From assembly GCA_016792585.1 (NCBI GenBank), contig JAEULB010000032.1, positions 1-54,598 of the forward strand: a DNA stretch of 54,598 nucleotides, given 5' to 3'. The notes beneath the pieces are model-generated. The model had not been told where the DNA came from. It was given only the letters and a program-made list of their open reading frames with translations, and made no database searches. This DNA is from Rhodospirillaceae bacterium (GTDB lineage: Bacteria; Pseudomonadota; Alphaproteobacteria; SHVZ01). This document shows, piece by piece, positions 16,349 through 25,302 of the stretch (the stretch's first letter is position 1; each line of letters opens with the position of its first letter). A program made the translations under genes and the position numbers.

Positions 16349-16800
16349 GCAACGTCATGCTCCCCTCGGCCGTCCTCTTCGCGTGCACCCAGAACGCGGT
16401 GCGCTCGCCGATGGCGGAGGGCTATCTCAAGCATCTGCATGGGACGCGGATCTACGTCGACTCGGTCGGTCTCCGCGGCGGCCGCGAGGTCGATCCCTTC
16501 GCGATCGAGGTGATGCGCGAGATCGGCGTCGACCTGACGCGCCATCGCCACAAGGCCTTCGACACGCTGGCCGACACCTCGTTCGACGTGGTGGTGACGC
16601 TCTCGCCCGAGGCCCATCATCGCGCGCTCGAGATGACCCGGGTCATGGCCTGCGAGGTCGAATACTGGCCGACCTTCGATCCGACCATCGTCGAGGGCGC
16701 GCGCGAGGTCAGGCTCACCGCATACCGGGACGTTCGCGACGGCCTGATCCGGCGGATCCAGGAACGATTCCCGCCGAGCCGGAGCCCGGCAATCGCCTGA
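16345..16800 (+). CDS. Low-molecular-weight phosphatase family protein
   Basis: This 151-residue protein carries the LMW protein-tyrosine phosphatase / arsenate reductase signature C-x5-R-S at 14-21 ('CTQNAVRS'), with Cys14 and Arg20, and an acid loop 'FDPTIVEG' near residue 112. It would hydrolyse phosphotyrosine or a small phosphoester. Its place in the murA-to-yacG run is conserved in alphaproteobacteria, so it is the resident housekeeping copy and not an arsenic-resistance gene. The 4-bp overlap with the UPF0262 gene suggests a functional pair. Substrate unknown. Confidence 0.88.
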   Translation: MSNVMLPSAVLFACTQNAVRSPMAEGYLKHLHGTRIYVDSVGLRGGREVDPFAIEVMREIGVDLTRHRHKAFDTLADTSFDVVVTLSPEAHHRALEMTRVMACEVEYWPTFDPTIVEGAREVRLTAYRDVRDGLIRRIQERFPPSRSPAIA

Positions 16801-16856
16801 GTTCGTCCGCCGACGGTCTCGCGCGCACTTCTCCGCCGTCCTGCTAGGGTCGCACC

Positions 16857-18707
16857 ATGGCGGCCAGCGAAACCAGGCTCGACACGCTTCTCGACGTCAT
16901 GCGCGTACCGGTGGACGGCGATCCGTCGGAAGCCGTGATCCGGGTTGCCGGCCTCGATGCGGCGACCGAGATCGCCTGCGACGTGCTGGTCGTCGGCGGC
17001 GGGACCGGCGGCGTCGCTGCGGCGCTGGCGGCTGCGCGACGCGGGCGGCGGGTCTGCCTGATCGAGGAGACCGACTGGATCGGTGGCCAGCTGACCGCGC
17101 AGGGCGTGTCGGCGCTCGACGAGCACGAGCACATCGAGCGCTTCGGCGGCACCGCCAGCTACTACCGGCTCCGCGCGATGCTCCGCGATCACTATCGACC
17201 TGCCGCCGGCGATGCCGGGCGGAGCCCGGCTTTCAATCCTGGCGACTGCTGGGTCACGCGCGTCGCCTTCGAGCCGCGCGTCGCGGTCGCCGCAATGGAA
17301 GCAATGCTGAAGCCCTACGTCGAGCGCGGAACGCTGAGCGTCCATCGTCGGCACAAGGCCGCGGCGGCGGCCGTCGACGGCGACCGCATCGTCTCGATCA
17401 CCGCGGTGTCGCTGGAGGGAGAGGAGCCCAAGCGCTTCCGCCCGCGGATCGTTCTCGACGCGACCGAGCTCGGCGATCTGCTGCCGCTGACCGGTGCGGA
17501 GTACCGGAGCGGTGCCGAGACCATCGCCGAGACCGGCGAGGAGCACGCCCAGCCCAAGGAGGCGAAGGCGCATTGCGTCCAGAGCTTCACCTACACCTTC
17601 GGGATGGAGCGGCGTCCCGAGGATGAGCGTCATGCGATTCCGACGCCGGAGCGCTATGCCTATTTTCGCGAGCGCCAGCCCTATAGCCTCAGGATCCATG
17701 TGCATGGCGGCGAGATCTACGGCGAGGAGAGCGGCTGGCTCGCCTACAAGGTCTTCGACACGATGCCCGGGACCAAGGGCGGCCTTTGGACCTATCGCCG
17801 GCTGGTCGCCGCCGCGCAGTTCGACCGCACCTATCTGGCCGACCTCACGATGTTCAACTGGCCGGGCAACGACTATCGCGATGCCGGCCTGATCGATCGC
17901 CCGCCGCTCGACGTCGCCCGGGCGCTGCAGGACGCGAAGCGCGCGAGCTTGGGCTTTCTCCACTGGGTGCAGACCGAGGCGCCGGCGACCGGAGACCGCC
18001 TCGGCGCGTCCGAGCTCAAGCTCCGGCCGGACATCATGGGCACAGGCGACGGACTCGCGAAGTTTCCCTACATCCGCGAGAGCCGGCGCATCCGCGCGAT
18101 CAAGACAGTGGTCGAGCGCGAGGTGTCGACGGCGTTCCAGCCGGGACCCCGGGCCCAGCACTTCATCGACTCGGTCGGCATCGGATGGTATCCGATCGAC
18201 ATTCACAACTCAGGCCCCGACGATGTCGGCGTCAGCTGCCGGACGCGGCCGTTCCAGATCCCGCTCGGCGCGCTGCTGCCGATCCGCCTGACCAATCTTA
18301 TCGCCGCGGCGAAGAACATCGGCACCACTCACATCACCAATGGCTGCTATCGCCTGCACCCGGTCGAGTGGAACATCGGCGAGGCGGCCGGCGCGCTGGC
18401 GGCCTTCGCGCTCGATCACGATTTGACGCCGCGGAAGGTCCATGCCGATCCGGCCAGGCTCGGCGCGTTCCAGGCGTCGCTCCTCGGCGAGGGCGTGCCG
18501 CTCGCCTGGATCGTCGACGTGCCGGTCGACCACCCGAGCTTCGCCCCTGTGCAGCGCCTGTTCATGAGCGGCCGGATGGCGCCCGATGAGGGACTCGCTT
18601 TCCGGCCGGCCGAGCCGCCGAGCGCCGAAGACTGGGAGCGCTGGGGCGGGAAGGGCGAGCCGCCGTTCACACGCGCCGCTGCCGCGGAATGGCTGTTCGG
18701 CCGCTGA
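16857..18707 (+). CDS. FAD-dependent oxidoreductase (FAD_oxidored family)
   Basis: This is a 616-residue flavoprotein. Residues about 40-90 form an FAD-binding Rossmann unit ('DVLVVGGGTGGVAAALAAAR', then 'CLIEETDWIGGQLTAQG'), typical of PF12831 proteins with unknown substrates. Further conserved stretches are 'VLDATELGDLLPLTGAE' near 200, 'NWPGNDYRD' near 334 and 'AAKNIGTTHITNGCYRLHP' near 483. No signal peptide is seen. It sits between the phosphatase and infA, two genes usually close together in this conserved cluster, so it looks like an insertion into the run, although base composition does not differ by eye. The preceding gene ends 56 bp upstream. Substrate unknown. Confidence 0.85.
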   Translation: MAASETRLDTLLDVMRVPVDGDPSEAVIRVAGLDAATEIACDVLVVGGGTGGVAAALAAARRGRRVCLIEETDWIGGQLTAQGVSALDEHEHIERFGGTASYYRLRAMLRDHYRPAAGDAGRSPAFNPGDCWVTRVAFEPRVAVAAMEAMLKPYVERGTLSVHRRHKAAAAAVDGDRIVSITAVSLEGEEPKRFRPRIVLDATELGDLLPLTGAEYRSGAETIAETGEEHAQPKEAKAHCVQSFTYTFGMERRPEDERHAIPTPERYAYFRERQPYSLRIHVHGGEIYGEESGWLAYKVFDTMPGTKGGLWTYRRLVAAAQFDRTYLADLTMFNWPGNDYRDAGLIDRPPLDVARALQDAKRASLGFLHWVQTEAPATGDRLGASELKLRPDIMGTGDGLAKFPYIRESRRIRAIKTVVEREVSTAFQPGPRAQHFIDSVGIGWYPIDIHNSGPDDVGVSCRTRPFQIPLGALLPIRLTNLIAAAKNIGTTHITNGCYRLHPVEWNIGEAAGALAAFALDHDLTPRKVHADPARLGAFQASLLGEGVPLAWIVDVPVDHPSFAPVQRLFMSGRMAPDEGLAFRPAEPPSAEDWERWGGKGEPPFTRAAAAEWLFGR

Positions 18708-18806
18708 AACCGTTCATTCCTAAGGGAAATGGGCCAAATTCCCTTGACCGGGCGGCCCCTTGAGCCCACTTTCCGCCGGTTTTCGCCCCGCAACTACGGA
18801 GTTTGC

Positions 18807-19025
18807 ATGCCGAAGGAAGACGTCATCGAGTTTTCGGGCACCGTCACCGAGCTTCTGCCCAATGCGATGTTCCGGGTGAAGCTCGACAATGAGCACATCG
18901 TGCTGGCCCACACCTCGGGCCGCATGCGCAAGAACCGCATCCGCGTCCTCGCCGGCGACCGGGTCAATGTCGAGATGACCCCGTACGACCTGACCAAGGG
19001 GCGCATCACCTTCCGCTTCAAGTAA
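18807..19025 (+). CDS. infA: Translation initiation factor IF-1
   Basis: This 72-residue S1-fold protein binds the ribosomal A site during initiation, together with IF-2 and IF-3. The sequence '[19 protein letters not shown]' followed by '[17 protein letters not shown]', '[15 protein letters not shown]' and '[13 protein letters not shown]' is standard alphaproteobacterial IF-1. ATG at 18807 is preceded by GGAG 5 nt upstream; a longer in-frame start adds 26 unrelated residues. It begins the infA - maf - RNase E/G - yacG part of the cluster, whose spacings are +5, -4 and -1 bp. The 99-bp leader may hold a promoter, with an inverted repeat AAGGGAA/TTCCCTT at 18722-18745. Confidence 0.97.
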   Translation: MPKEDVIEFSGTVTELLPNAMFRVKLDNEHIVLAHTSGRMRKNRIRVLAGDRVNVEMTPYDLTKGRITFRFK

Positions 19026-19030
19026 GTCCG

Positions 19031-19618
19031 ATGGCCGCGCCGTCCCGGCGCGCGCGCCTCGTGCTCGCCTCGGCATCGCCCCGACGCCGCGAGCTCCTGG
19101 CCCAGATCGGCTGGCAGCCCGACGCGGTCGACGCCGCCGATCTCGACGAAACCCCGCTCAAGCGTGAGCTTCCCGCCGACCTGGCGTTCAGGCTCGCCGA
19201 CGCCAAGCTGGACGCGATCGCCCCGAAGCATCCCGATGCCTTCGTGCTGGCGGCCGACACCGTGGTGGCACTCGGCCGGCGCATGCTGCCCAAGGCCGAG
19301 ACGGAGGCGGACGCGCTCGAATGTCTCACGTCTCTCTCCGGCCGGCGCCATCGCGTCATCGGCGGCATCGCCGTGCGCGCGCCCGACGGCACGAAGCGCC
19401 GGCGCCTGATCACCACGGTCGTCGCCTTCAAGCGCCTGACCGACGCCGAGATCGCCGCCTATGTCGCGGCCGGCGACTGGCGCGGCAAGGCCGGCGGCTA
19501 TGCGATCCAGGGCGGGGCCGCCGCCTACATCACCCAGATCCGCGGCTCCTATTCCAACGTCGTCGGCCTCGGCCTCGCCGAGACCTATGCGATGCTGACG
19601 GGCTTAGGCTTCCGGTGA
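19031..19618 (+). CDS. maf: Maf family nucleoside-triphosphate pyrophosphatase
   Basis: This 195-residue enzyme hydrolyses non-canonical or modified nucleoside triphosphates (dTTP/UTP or m7GTP type) to the monophosphate, keeping them out of nucleic acids; Maf proteins are also linked to septum formation. The Maf N-terminal motif 'LVLASASPRRRELLAQIG', 'ADTVVAL' with the catalytic Asp, and the 'WRGKAGGYAIQGGAAAYI' stretch are complete. It starts 5 bp after infA, and its stop overlaps the GTG of the RNase E/G gene. The Asp and Gln residues used for dTTP-type specificity seem present, but subclass is not certain. Confidence 0.95.
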   Translation: MAAPSRRARLVLASASPRRRELLAQIGWQPDAVDAADLDETPLKRELPADLAFRLADAKLDAIAPKHPDAFVLAADTVVALGRRMLPKAETEADALECLTSLSGRRHRVIGGIAVRAPDGTKRRRLITTVVAFKRLTDAEIAAYVAAGDWRGKAGGYAIQGGAAAYITQIRGSYSNVVGLGLAETYAMLTGLGFR

Positions 19619-20868
19619 TCGAGCTCGTCGTCGAGCGCAATCCCGGCGAGACGCGAATCGCAATTCGCGAGGACGGTCGCACGGTCGAGGTCCGCCTCGA
19701 GCGTCTCGGCAAGTCGGCCCGCCTCGGTGCGATCCATCTCGCGCGCGTCGTGCGTGTCGAGCCGGGTGTCGGTGCCTTCCTCGACATCGGCGGTGCCGTG
19801 CCGGCGTTCCTGCCGGCCTCGTCCGGGCCTCTCGTCGAGGGCTCGGCGGTCGCCGTTCAGCTGGTCAAAGGTGCTGTCGCCGGCAAGGGGCCGGAAGTCG
19901 CGCGCGCGCTCGTGCTCGATGGTGGCGTATTGGCGCTGACGTCCCAGCCTGGCCTGGCCATCTCCCGCCAGTTGCCTGAGTCAGCGCGAAAGCGTCTTCG
20001 CGAAAGACTGAAAGGCCTGGTCGAGGCAGGTCCCGGCATGCTCGTCCGCACCGCGGCGCGCGAGGGCGACGATCTCGAAGCGATCTGGCGCGATCTCGCC
20101 GAGCAGTGGCGGAAGATCGAGCCGCAGCTCGGCGGGGCGCCGCCGCGCCTTCTGTGGACGCCGCCCGATACGCCGACCTTGCTGGTGCGCCAGCTCCGTC
20201 CCGGGCGACTGGTCGCCGGGGACGCCGCGACCGCGGCGAAGCTGCGTGCGGCCTCGGTCCCCGTCGAGAAGGTGGATCGTCCGTTCGAGACGCTCGGCAT
20301 CGAGGACGAGTTCGCCCGGGCCTTGGCGCGCGACATCCCGATCGCCGGCGGTCGCCTGGTGGTCGAGGAAGGCGAGACGTTGACCGCTTTCGACGTCAAC
20401 GGCACCGGCAATCGGATCGAGCTCTGCCTTGCCGCAGCGCACGAGATCGGCCGGCTGATCCGGTTCCGCGAACTCGGCGGAACCCTCGTCGTGGATTTCC
20501 CCCTGGTCGAAGGCAAGGCGGATCGCGCGCGCATCGATGCGGCGATGAAGGCGGCGGTGGCCACCGATCCGCAGGGAGTCGAGTGCCTCGGCTGGACTCG
20601 CGCCGGGCTTTACGAGATGACGCGGCCGTGCCTTGGCCCGAGCCTCTCGGCGCGGCTCCGGTCATCGCCGGTCGAGACCGCGGCGCTGGCGGCATTGCAG
20701 GTGCTCGCGCGCGCCGACGGCGGACGGCTCAGGCTGGTCGCGGCACCCGAGGTGATCGCGTGGCTCGAAGGCGAGGGCGCTCCGGCGCTCAAGGAAACCG
20801 GCCATGCGGTTGCGCTCGAGGCGAAGCCGGGCTACGGACCGGAGCAGTTCGACGTGGTGAGGGACTAG
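19615..20868 (+). CDS. Ribonuclease E/G family protein, short form
   Basis: This 417-residue endoribonuclease-like protein has an S1-like RNA-binding part (about 30-85, 'ARVVRVEPGVGAFLDIGG') and the RNase E/G catalytic region. The two metal-binding aspartates appear as Asp260 ('TAFDVNGTG') and Asp294 ('LVVDFPL'). It lacks the CPxC zinc-link that joins RNase E protomers and has no long C-terminal scaffold, so it resembles RNase G or the short alphaproteobacterial member found beside maf. It starts at GTG in a 4-bp overlap with maf (GTGA) and ends overlapping yacG by one base. Its role in rRNA or mRNA processing is inferred from the family. Confidence 0.9.
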   Translation: MIELVVERNPGETRIAIREDGRTVEVRLERLGKSARLGAIHLARVVRVEPGVGAFLDIGGAVPAFLPASSGPLVEGSAVAVQLVKGAVAGKGPEVARALVLDGGVLALTSQPGLAISRQLPESARKRLRERLKGLVEAGPGMLVRTAAREGDDLEAIWRDLAEQWRKIEPQLGGAPPRLLWTPPDTPTLLVRQLRPGRLVAGDAATAAKLRAASVPVEKVDRPFETLGIEDEFARALARDIPIAGGRLVVEEGETLTAFDVNGTGNRIELCLAAAHEIGRLIRFRELGGTLVVDFPLVEGKADRARIDAAMKAAVATDPQGVECLGWTRAGLYEMTRPCLGPSLSARLRSSPVETAALAALQVLARADGGRLRLVAAPEVIAWLEGEGAPALKETGHAVALEAKPGYGPEQFDVVRD

Positions 20869-21077
20869 TGGCCGAGGTCACGCGTCTTGCCGATCGCAAG
20901 CCGGCGAAATGTCCGATCTGCGGCAAGCCGCCGGAGACGGCGTACAAGCCGTTCTGCTCGCAGCGCTGTACGGACGTTGATCTGCATCGCTGGCTCGGCG
21001 AGGGCTATCGGATTCCGACCAACGAGACGCCGGACTCGGATGGCACGGGATCCGACGAGCCCAAGGACAACGGGTAG
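20868..21077 (+). CDS. yacG: DNA gyrase inhibitor YacG (zinc-finger protein)
   Basis: This is a 69-residue zinc protein of the YacG family; the E. coli protein binds GyrB and blocks DNA binding by gyrase. The four zinc ligands are in 'CPICGK' (residues 16-21) and 'FCSQRCTDVDL' (near 31-41), followed by the conserved 'RWLGEGYRIP'. The tail is acidic. The start is a GTG that shares one base with the RNase stop (TAGTG), so translation is coupled. It ends the infA - maf - RNase - yacG run. Confidence 0.95.
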   Translation: MAEVTRLADRKPAKCPICGKPPETAYKPFCSQRCTDVDLHRWLGEGYRIPTNETPDSDGTGSDEPKDNG

Positions 21078-21130
21078 CGTTGCGCGAATCGCGGGGCTAG
21101 ACTTCTTGGACCACCCCGTTCGGAGCCTCC

Positions 21131-21967
21131 ATGAAAGCCTGGACCTATGTCGACGGCCGTTGGGTCGAAGGAAATCCGCTTGTCCTCGGTCCTATGCACC
21201 ACGCGACCTGGCTGTCGTCGGTCATCTTCGACGGCGCCCGCGCCTTCGAGGGCGTCACGCCCGACCTTGACCTGCATTGCCAGCGTGCCGTGCGCTCGGC
21301 CGAGAACATGCTGATGAAGCCGATGCTGAGCGCCGGCGAGATCGAAGAGATCTGCAGGGAGGGTGTGCGCAAGTTCCCGAAGAACTCGGAGCTCTACATC
21401 CGGCCGATGTTCTTCGCCGAGGGCGGCTGGATCGATCCGGATCCGACCACGACGCGCTTCATGTGCTCTGTCTACGAGTCGCCGCTGCCGAAGGGCGGCT
21501 TCTCGGCCTGCGTCTCGCAGTTCCGCCGCCCGTCCCCGGAGACCGCGCCGACCGACGCCAAGGCGAGCTGCCTCTATCCGCTCGCCGGCCGCATCATGAT
21601 GGAGGCGAAGACCAAGGGTTTCGAGAACGGGATCGTCCGCGACATGAACGGCAACGTCGCCGAGTTCGCGACCGCGAACCTGTTCTTCGTCAAGGACGGT
21701 GTCGTGAGCACGCCGATCCTCAACGGCACCTTCCTTCCCGGCGTGACCCGCGCGCGGATCATCGACCTCCTGAAGAAGGGCGGCTACGAGGTGCAGGAAC
21801 GCACGGTGAAGGTGAAGGAGGTGCTGGAGGCCGACGAGGTGTTCTCGTCAGGCAACTACGCCAAGGTCCAGCCCTGCACCCGCGTCGAGGACCGCCACCT
21901 GCAGGCGGGCCCCGTCTACAAGCGCGCGCGGGAGCTCTACTGGGAATACGCCCACAAGGGGGCGTAG
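21131..21967 (+). CDS. Class IV aminotransferase (branched-chain amino-acid aminotransferase-like)
   Basis: This 278-residue PLP enzyme of fold type IV most resembles IlvE-type branched-chain aminotransferases, which exchange amino groups between Leu/Ile/Val and 2-oxoglutarate. The PLP lysine is Lys144 ('TDAKASCLYP'), and the class IV signature is 'GNVAEFATANLFFV' with Glu178. It also has 'GVTRARIIDLL' and 'EADEVFSSGNYAKV'. The 'FDGARAFEG' start region is normal for the family. D-amino acid or ADC-lyase activity cannot be excluded. It has its own RBS (GGAGCC) 53 bp after yacG and ends 3 bp from the convergent lysK gene. Confidence 0.88.
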   Translation: MKAWTYVDGRWVEGNPLVLGPMHHATWLSSVIFDGARAFEGVTPDLDLHCQRAVRSAENMLMKPMLSAGEIEEICREGVRKFPKNSELYIRPMFFAEGGWIDPDPTTTRFMCSVYESPLPKGGFSACVSQFRRPSPETAPTDAKASCLYPLAGRIMMEAKTKGFENGIVRDMNGNVAEFATANLFFVKDGVVSTPILNGTFLPGVTRARIIDLLKKGGYEVQERTVKVKEVLEADEVFSSGNYAKVQPCTRVEDRHLQAGPVYKRARELYWEYAHKGA

Positions 21968-21970
21968 ACC

Positions 21971-23566
21971 TCAGCCCTTCGCCAGGTCCTCGCCGGCGAG
22001 TGCGCGGCGGACAAGGGCGATCGTCTCGTTGACGCCGTAGAGGGCGACGAAGCCGCCGAAGCGCGGGCCCTGGCTCTGGCCGAGCAGGATCTCGTAGAGC
22101 GCCTGGAAGAAGGCGCGGAGATCGGTGAAGGCGTGGCGTTTGCCGACCTCGTAGACGAGGTTCTGCAGCGCTTCGCCATCCGCGCCGGCCGGCGCCTTGC
22201 CGAGGCTGTCGGCGAGGTCTTTGAGCGCGACGCGCTCCATGTCGGTCGGCTGGCGATAGGTCTTCGCCGGCTTGATCTGGTCCTTGTAGTAGGCGACCGC
22301 ATGGCCGACGAGCCGGTCGAGGAAAGGCTCGGTCGCCGGCGTCGCGTTCGGCACGTAGCGGCTGATGAAGCCCCACATCGCGCCCTTGTCCTCGGCGTGC
22401 GCGACGCTCGCGAGGTTCAGCAGCAGGCCGAAGCTGACGGGCGAGGAGACCTCCGGCGGATGCCCGTCGTGCTGGTGCCAGGCCGGATTCTCCATCCGCT
22501 TCGCCGGTTCCTCGGCCTGGTACTTCTCGATGAAGGTCAGGTAGTCGTCGACGGCTCTTGGGATCACGTCGAAGAACAGGCGCTTCGCCTTCTTCGGCGA
22601 CTGGAACATGTAAAGTGCCAGCGACTCCGGCGGCGCATAACGCAGCCACTCCTCGACCGCGAGGCCGTTACCCTTCGACTTCGAGATCTTCTGGCCCTTC
22701 TCGTCGAGGAAGAGCTCGTAGTTGAAGCCTTCCGGCGGAGCCGCGCCCAGGATCCGGCAGATCTGGCTCGACAGCTTGACGGAGTCGATCAGGTCCTTGC
22801 CCGACATCTCGTAGTCGACGCCGAGCGCCACCCATCGCATCGCCCAGTCGCACTTCCATTGCAGCTTGCAGGCGCCGCCGGTGACCGGCACCTCGGTCAG
22901 CTGGTCGGTGTCGGGGTCGCGATAGCTGACCGTGCCGGCGGCGACGTCGCGGGCGACGATCGGTACCTGGAGCACCTTGCCGTTGCGCGGGCTGACGGGA
23001 AGGAACGGGCTGTATGTCGCGCGCCGTTCCGGCCCCAGCGTCGGCAGCACGACGTTGATGACCTCGTCGTAGTGCTCGAGGATCTTCCGTAAGGTCGCGT
23101 CGAAGCGCCCGGAGCGATAGCAATCGGTCGCCGACAGGAATTCGTACTCGAAGCCGAAGCCGTCGAGGAATGCCCGAAGGCGCGCGTTGTTGGCGGCGCC
23201 GAAGCTCTCGTTCGATCCGAACGGATCCGGCACCGAGGTCAGCGGCTGGCCCAGATACTCGGCCAGCTTCTTCGGGTTCGGCACGTTGTCGGGCACCTTG
23301 CGGAGCCCGTCCATGTCGTCGGAGAAGGCGAAGAGCTTGGTCGGGATGTCTGACAGGCGCTGAAACGCCTGGCGCACCCAGGTCGTGCGCGCGACCTCGC
23401 CGAAGGTGCCGATATGCGGCAATCCCGAGGGGCCGTAGCCGGTCTCGAACAGCACGTAGCCCTTCGCCGGCGGCGCCTTCTCGTAGCGCTGCACCACGCG
23501 CCGCGCCTCCTCGAATGGCCAGGCGCGGGCATGTATCGCGAGCGCACGGTCGTCGGGGACGGTCAT
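21971..23566 (-). CDS. lysK: Lysyl-tRNA synthetase, class I
   Basis: This 531-residue synthetase charges tRNA-Lys and belongs to the archaeal-type class I family that replaces class II LysRS in many alphaproteobacteria. The HIGH-type motif is HIGTFG at 51-56, and the KMSKS-type motif is 'KISKSKGNG' near residue 291. Other family stretches are '[14 protein letters not shown]' and '[16 protein letters not shown]'. The C-terminal alpha-helical anticodon-binding region is complete. Its ATG overlaps the stop of the upstream coxG-like gene by 4 bp. Presence of the class I enzyme is a useful taxonomic clue. Confidence 0.96.
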   Translation of the reverse strand: MTVPDDRALAIHARAWPFEEARRVVQRYEKAPPAKGYVLFETGYGPSGLPHIGTFGEVARTTWVRQAFQRLSDIPTKLFAFSDDMDGLRKVPDNVPNPKKLAEYLGQPLTSVPDPFGSNESFGAANNARLRAFLDGFGFEYEFLSATDCYRSGRFDATLRKILEHYDEVINVVLPTLGPERRATYSPFLPVSPRNGKVLQVPIVARDVAAGTVSYRDPDTDQLTEVPVTGGACKLQWKCDWAMRWVALGVDYEMSGKDLIDSVKLSSQICRILGAAPPEGFNYELFLDEKGQKISKSKGNGLAVEEWLRYAPPESLALYMFQSPKKAKRLFFDVIPRAVDDYLTFIEKYQAEEPAKRMENPAWHQHDGHPPEVSSPVSFGLLLNLASVAHAEDKGAMWGFISRYVPNATPATEPFLDRLVGHAVAYYKDQIKPAKTYRQPTDMERVALKDLADSLGKAPAGADGEALQNLVYEVGKRHAFTDLRAFFQALYEILLGQSQGPRFGGFVALYGVNETIALVRRALAGEDLAKG

Positions 23567-24183
23567 CGCATCACGACGAGCAGAACGAGCAGGACGATGA
23601 CGACGATCAGCGATACCCAGGTCATCGGGCTCAAGCCCGAGCGCGGGGCGCCGACGCTGCCCAGCATCGTTCCCAGCGACGGCGTCTGCGGCGGCTCGGC
23701 AGGCGCGGCCGGAGCCGCGGCGAGCGCAGGTGCCCCGCCGGTCTTAGCCGAGACGATCCCTGAAAAGCGGCCGAAGAAATCCTCGGCCATCTTCTTGGCG
23801 GTCGCGTCGATCAGGCGGGCGCCGATCTGGGCGAGTTTGCCGCCGACGCTGGCGGTGACCTCGTAACGGAGGATCGTGCCGTCGCCGTCCGGTGCCAGCG
23901 TGACCTTGGCGCCGCCCTTGCCGAACCCGGCGACGCCGCCCTTTCCCTCACCGGAGATGGTGTAGCCATTGGGCGGATCGAGGTCGCTCAAGGTGACCTG
24001 TCCGGTGAACTTGGCGGAGACCGGGCCGACCTTGACCGCGACCTTGGCGGTCATCTCGGTGTCGGAGAGCTTCTCGATCTCCTCGCAACCGGGAATGCAC
24101 TGCTTCAGGACTTCGGGGTCGTTGAGCGCCGCCCACACCACCTCGCGCGGGGCAGGCAGGCGCTGCTCGCCGGTCATCTCCAT
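23563..24183 (-). CDS. SRPBCC protein, carbon-monoxide dehydrogenase subunit G (CoxG)-like, with C-terminal membrane anchor
   Basis: This 206-residue protein has a CoxG/SRPBCC lipid-binding-like fold in about residues 1-145 ('[24 protein letters not shown]' in parts, '[19 protein letters not shown]', '[21 protein letters not shown]'). An Ala/Pro linker follows (about 150-180), then one C-terminal membrane helix (about 186-204, Val/Leu-rich). CoxG of carboxydotrophs helps anchor the CO dehydrogenase to the membrane, but many such proteins lie outside cox clusters and their role is unclear; no CO dehydrogenase genes are here. I place the start at 24183 (MEMTGEQRL...). The gene overlaps lysK by 4 bp. 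Confidence 0.85.
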   Translation of the reverse strand: MEMTGEQRLPAPREVVWAALNDPEVLKQCIPGCEEIEKLSDTEMTAKVAVKVGPVSAKFTGQVTLSDLDPPNGYTISGEGKGGVAGFGKGGAKVTLAPDGDGTILRYEVTASVGGKLAQIGARLIDATAKKMAEDFFGRFSGIVSAKTGGAPALAAAPAAPAEPPQTPSLGTMLGSVGAPRSGLSPMTWVSLIVVIVLLVLLVVMR

Positions 24184-24304
24184 GGCCAATCGCCTCTGAA
24201 TGGAATCGGCGGCGACCGTAGCGGCGGCGGCCGGCCGGGGCAAGCGGCTTTCGCCGGAAGCGGCCGGTTGCTACAGTCGGGAAAACACCGTGCAAAGGGA
24301 GTGA

Positions 24305-25273
24305 ATGATCATGGCGCGCACTCGCAACCTTCTTCTCGCCGCGGCCCTCGCGGTCGGGCTCGCAGCACCGGCGGCGGCCCAGGACGTCAAGCTGTCGATC
24401 GTCACCGGCGGCACCGGCGGCGTCTACTACCCGCTCGGCGGCGGCATGGCGAACCTGCTTTCGAAGATCCCGGGCTACTCGGCGACGGCCGAGGTGACCG
24501 GCGGCTCGGTCGACAACCTGAAGCTCATCGGCGCCAAGAAGGCCGAGGTCGCGATGACCATGGCCGACGCGGCGCTCGACGCCGTCAACGGCCAGGACAA
24601 GTTCACCGGTGCCAAGGTGCCGGCGAAGGCCCTGATGGTCATGTACCCTAACCGCATGCATGTGGTGACGGTCGAAGGCACGGGCATCACCAAGATGGCC
24701 GACCTCAAGGGCAAGCGCGTCTCGACCGGCTCGCCGGGCAGCGCCACCGAGGTGATGGCCTTCCGCCTGATCGAGGCGGTCGGCCTCGATAGGGACAAGG
24801 ACATGAAGCGCGAGCGGCTCGGCGTCGCCGAGTCGACCGCCGCCATGAAGGACAAGAAGATCGACGCCTACTTCTGGGTCGGCGGCCTGCCGACCTCGGC
24901 GGTGACCGATCTCGCCGCGACGCCGGGTACCAAGATCAAGATGGTCGACCATGCCGACGCGGTCGAGGCGATGAACAAGAAGTACGGCCCGCTCTACGCC
25001 AAGGACGTGATCACCAAGGACATCTATCCGGGTATGGCCGGCGACAACCAGATCGCCAGCGTCTGGAACCTGCTGGTGGTCAACGAGAGCATGCCGGAGA
25101 AGGTCGCCTACGACATCGTCAAGCTGATGTTCGACAAGAAGCCCGACCTGATCGCGGTCCATGCCGAGGCCAAGAACTTCGACCTCAAGTACCAGAGGAA
25201 CGAGAACACGCCGGTCAGCTTCCATCCGGGCGCGATCAAGTTCTTCGCCGAGAAGGGCATCACCGTCAAATAG
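24305..25273 (+). CDS. TAXI-type TRAP transporter solute-binding protein
   Basis: This is a 322-residue periplasmic receptor of the TAXI family, used by TRAP transporters with a fused permease. A signal peptide (about 1-25) ends at AAAQ-D. The mature N-terminus has the TAXI hallmark 'IVTGGTGGVYYPLGGGMANLL'-like stretch (residues 33-53, in two blocks), then 'ATAEVTGGSVDNL' and 'GKRVSTGSPGSATEV'. TAXI proteins often carry organic acids such as glutamate or 2-oxoglutarate, but many ligands are unknown. The permease gene follows 81 bp later, after a perfect hairpin that may set the ratio of receptor to permease. Confidence 0.94.
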   Translation: MIMARTRNLLLAAALAVGLAAPAAAQDVKLSIVTGGTGGVYYPLGGGMANLLSKIPGYSATAEVTGGSVDNLKLIGAKKAEVAMTMADAALDAVNGQDKFTGAKVPAKALMVMYPNRMHVVTVEGTGITKMADLKGKRVSTGSPGSATEVMAFRLIEAVGLDRDKDMKRERLGVAESTAAMKDKKIDAYFWVGGLPTSAVTDLAATPGTKIKMVDHADAVEAMNKKYGPLYAKDVITKDIYPGMAGDNQIASVWNLLVVNESMPEKVAYDIVKLMFDKKPDLIAVHAEAKNFDLKYQRNENTPVSFHPGAIKFFAEKGITVK

Positions 25274-25302
25274 ACGGCGAAGCCTCAAGAGCAAGAAAGG
25301 CA

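Noticed and set aside
16345..16800. LMW phosphatase as an arsenate reductase (ArsC)
   Set aside because: No ars genes nearby, no extra redox Cys pair, and the position is the usual housekeeping one.
18722..18745. Inverted repeat AAGGGAA/TTCCCTT before infA as a terminator
   Set aside because: Stem is short, loop is 10 nt and no T-run follows; at most a regulatory site.
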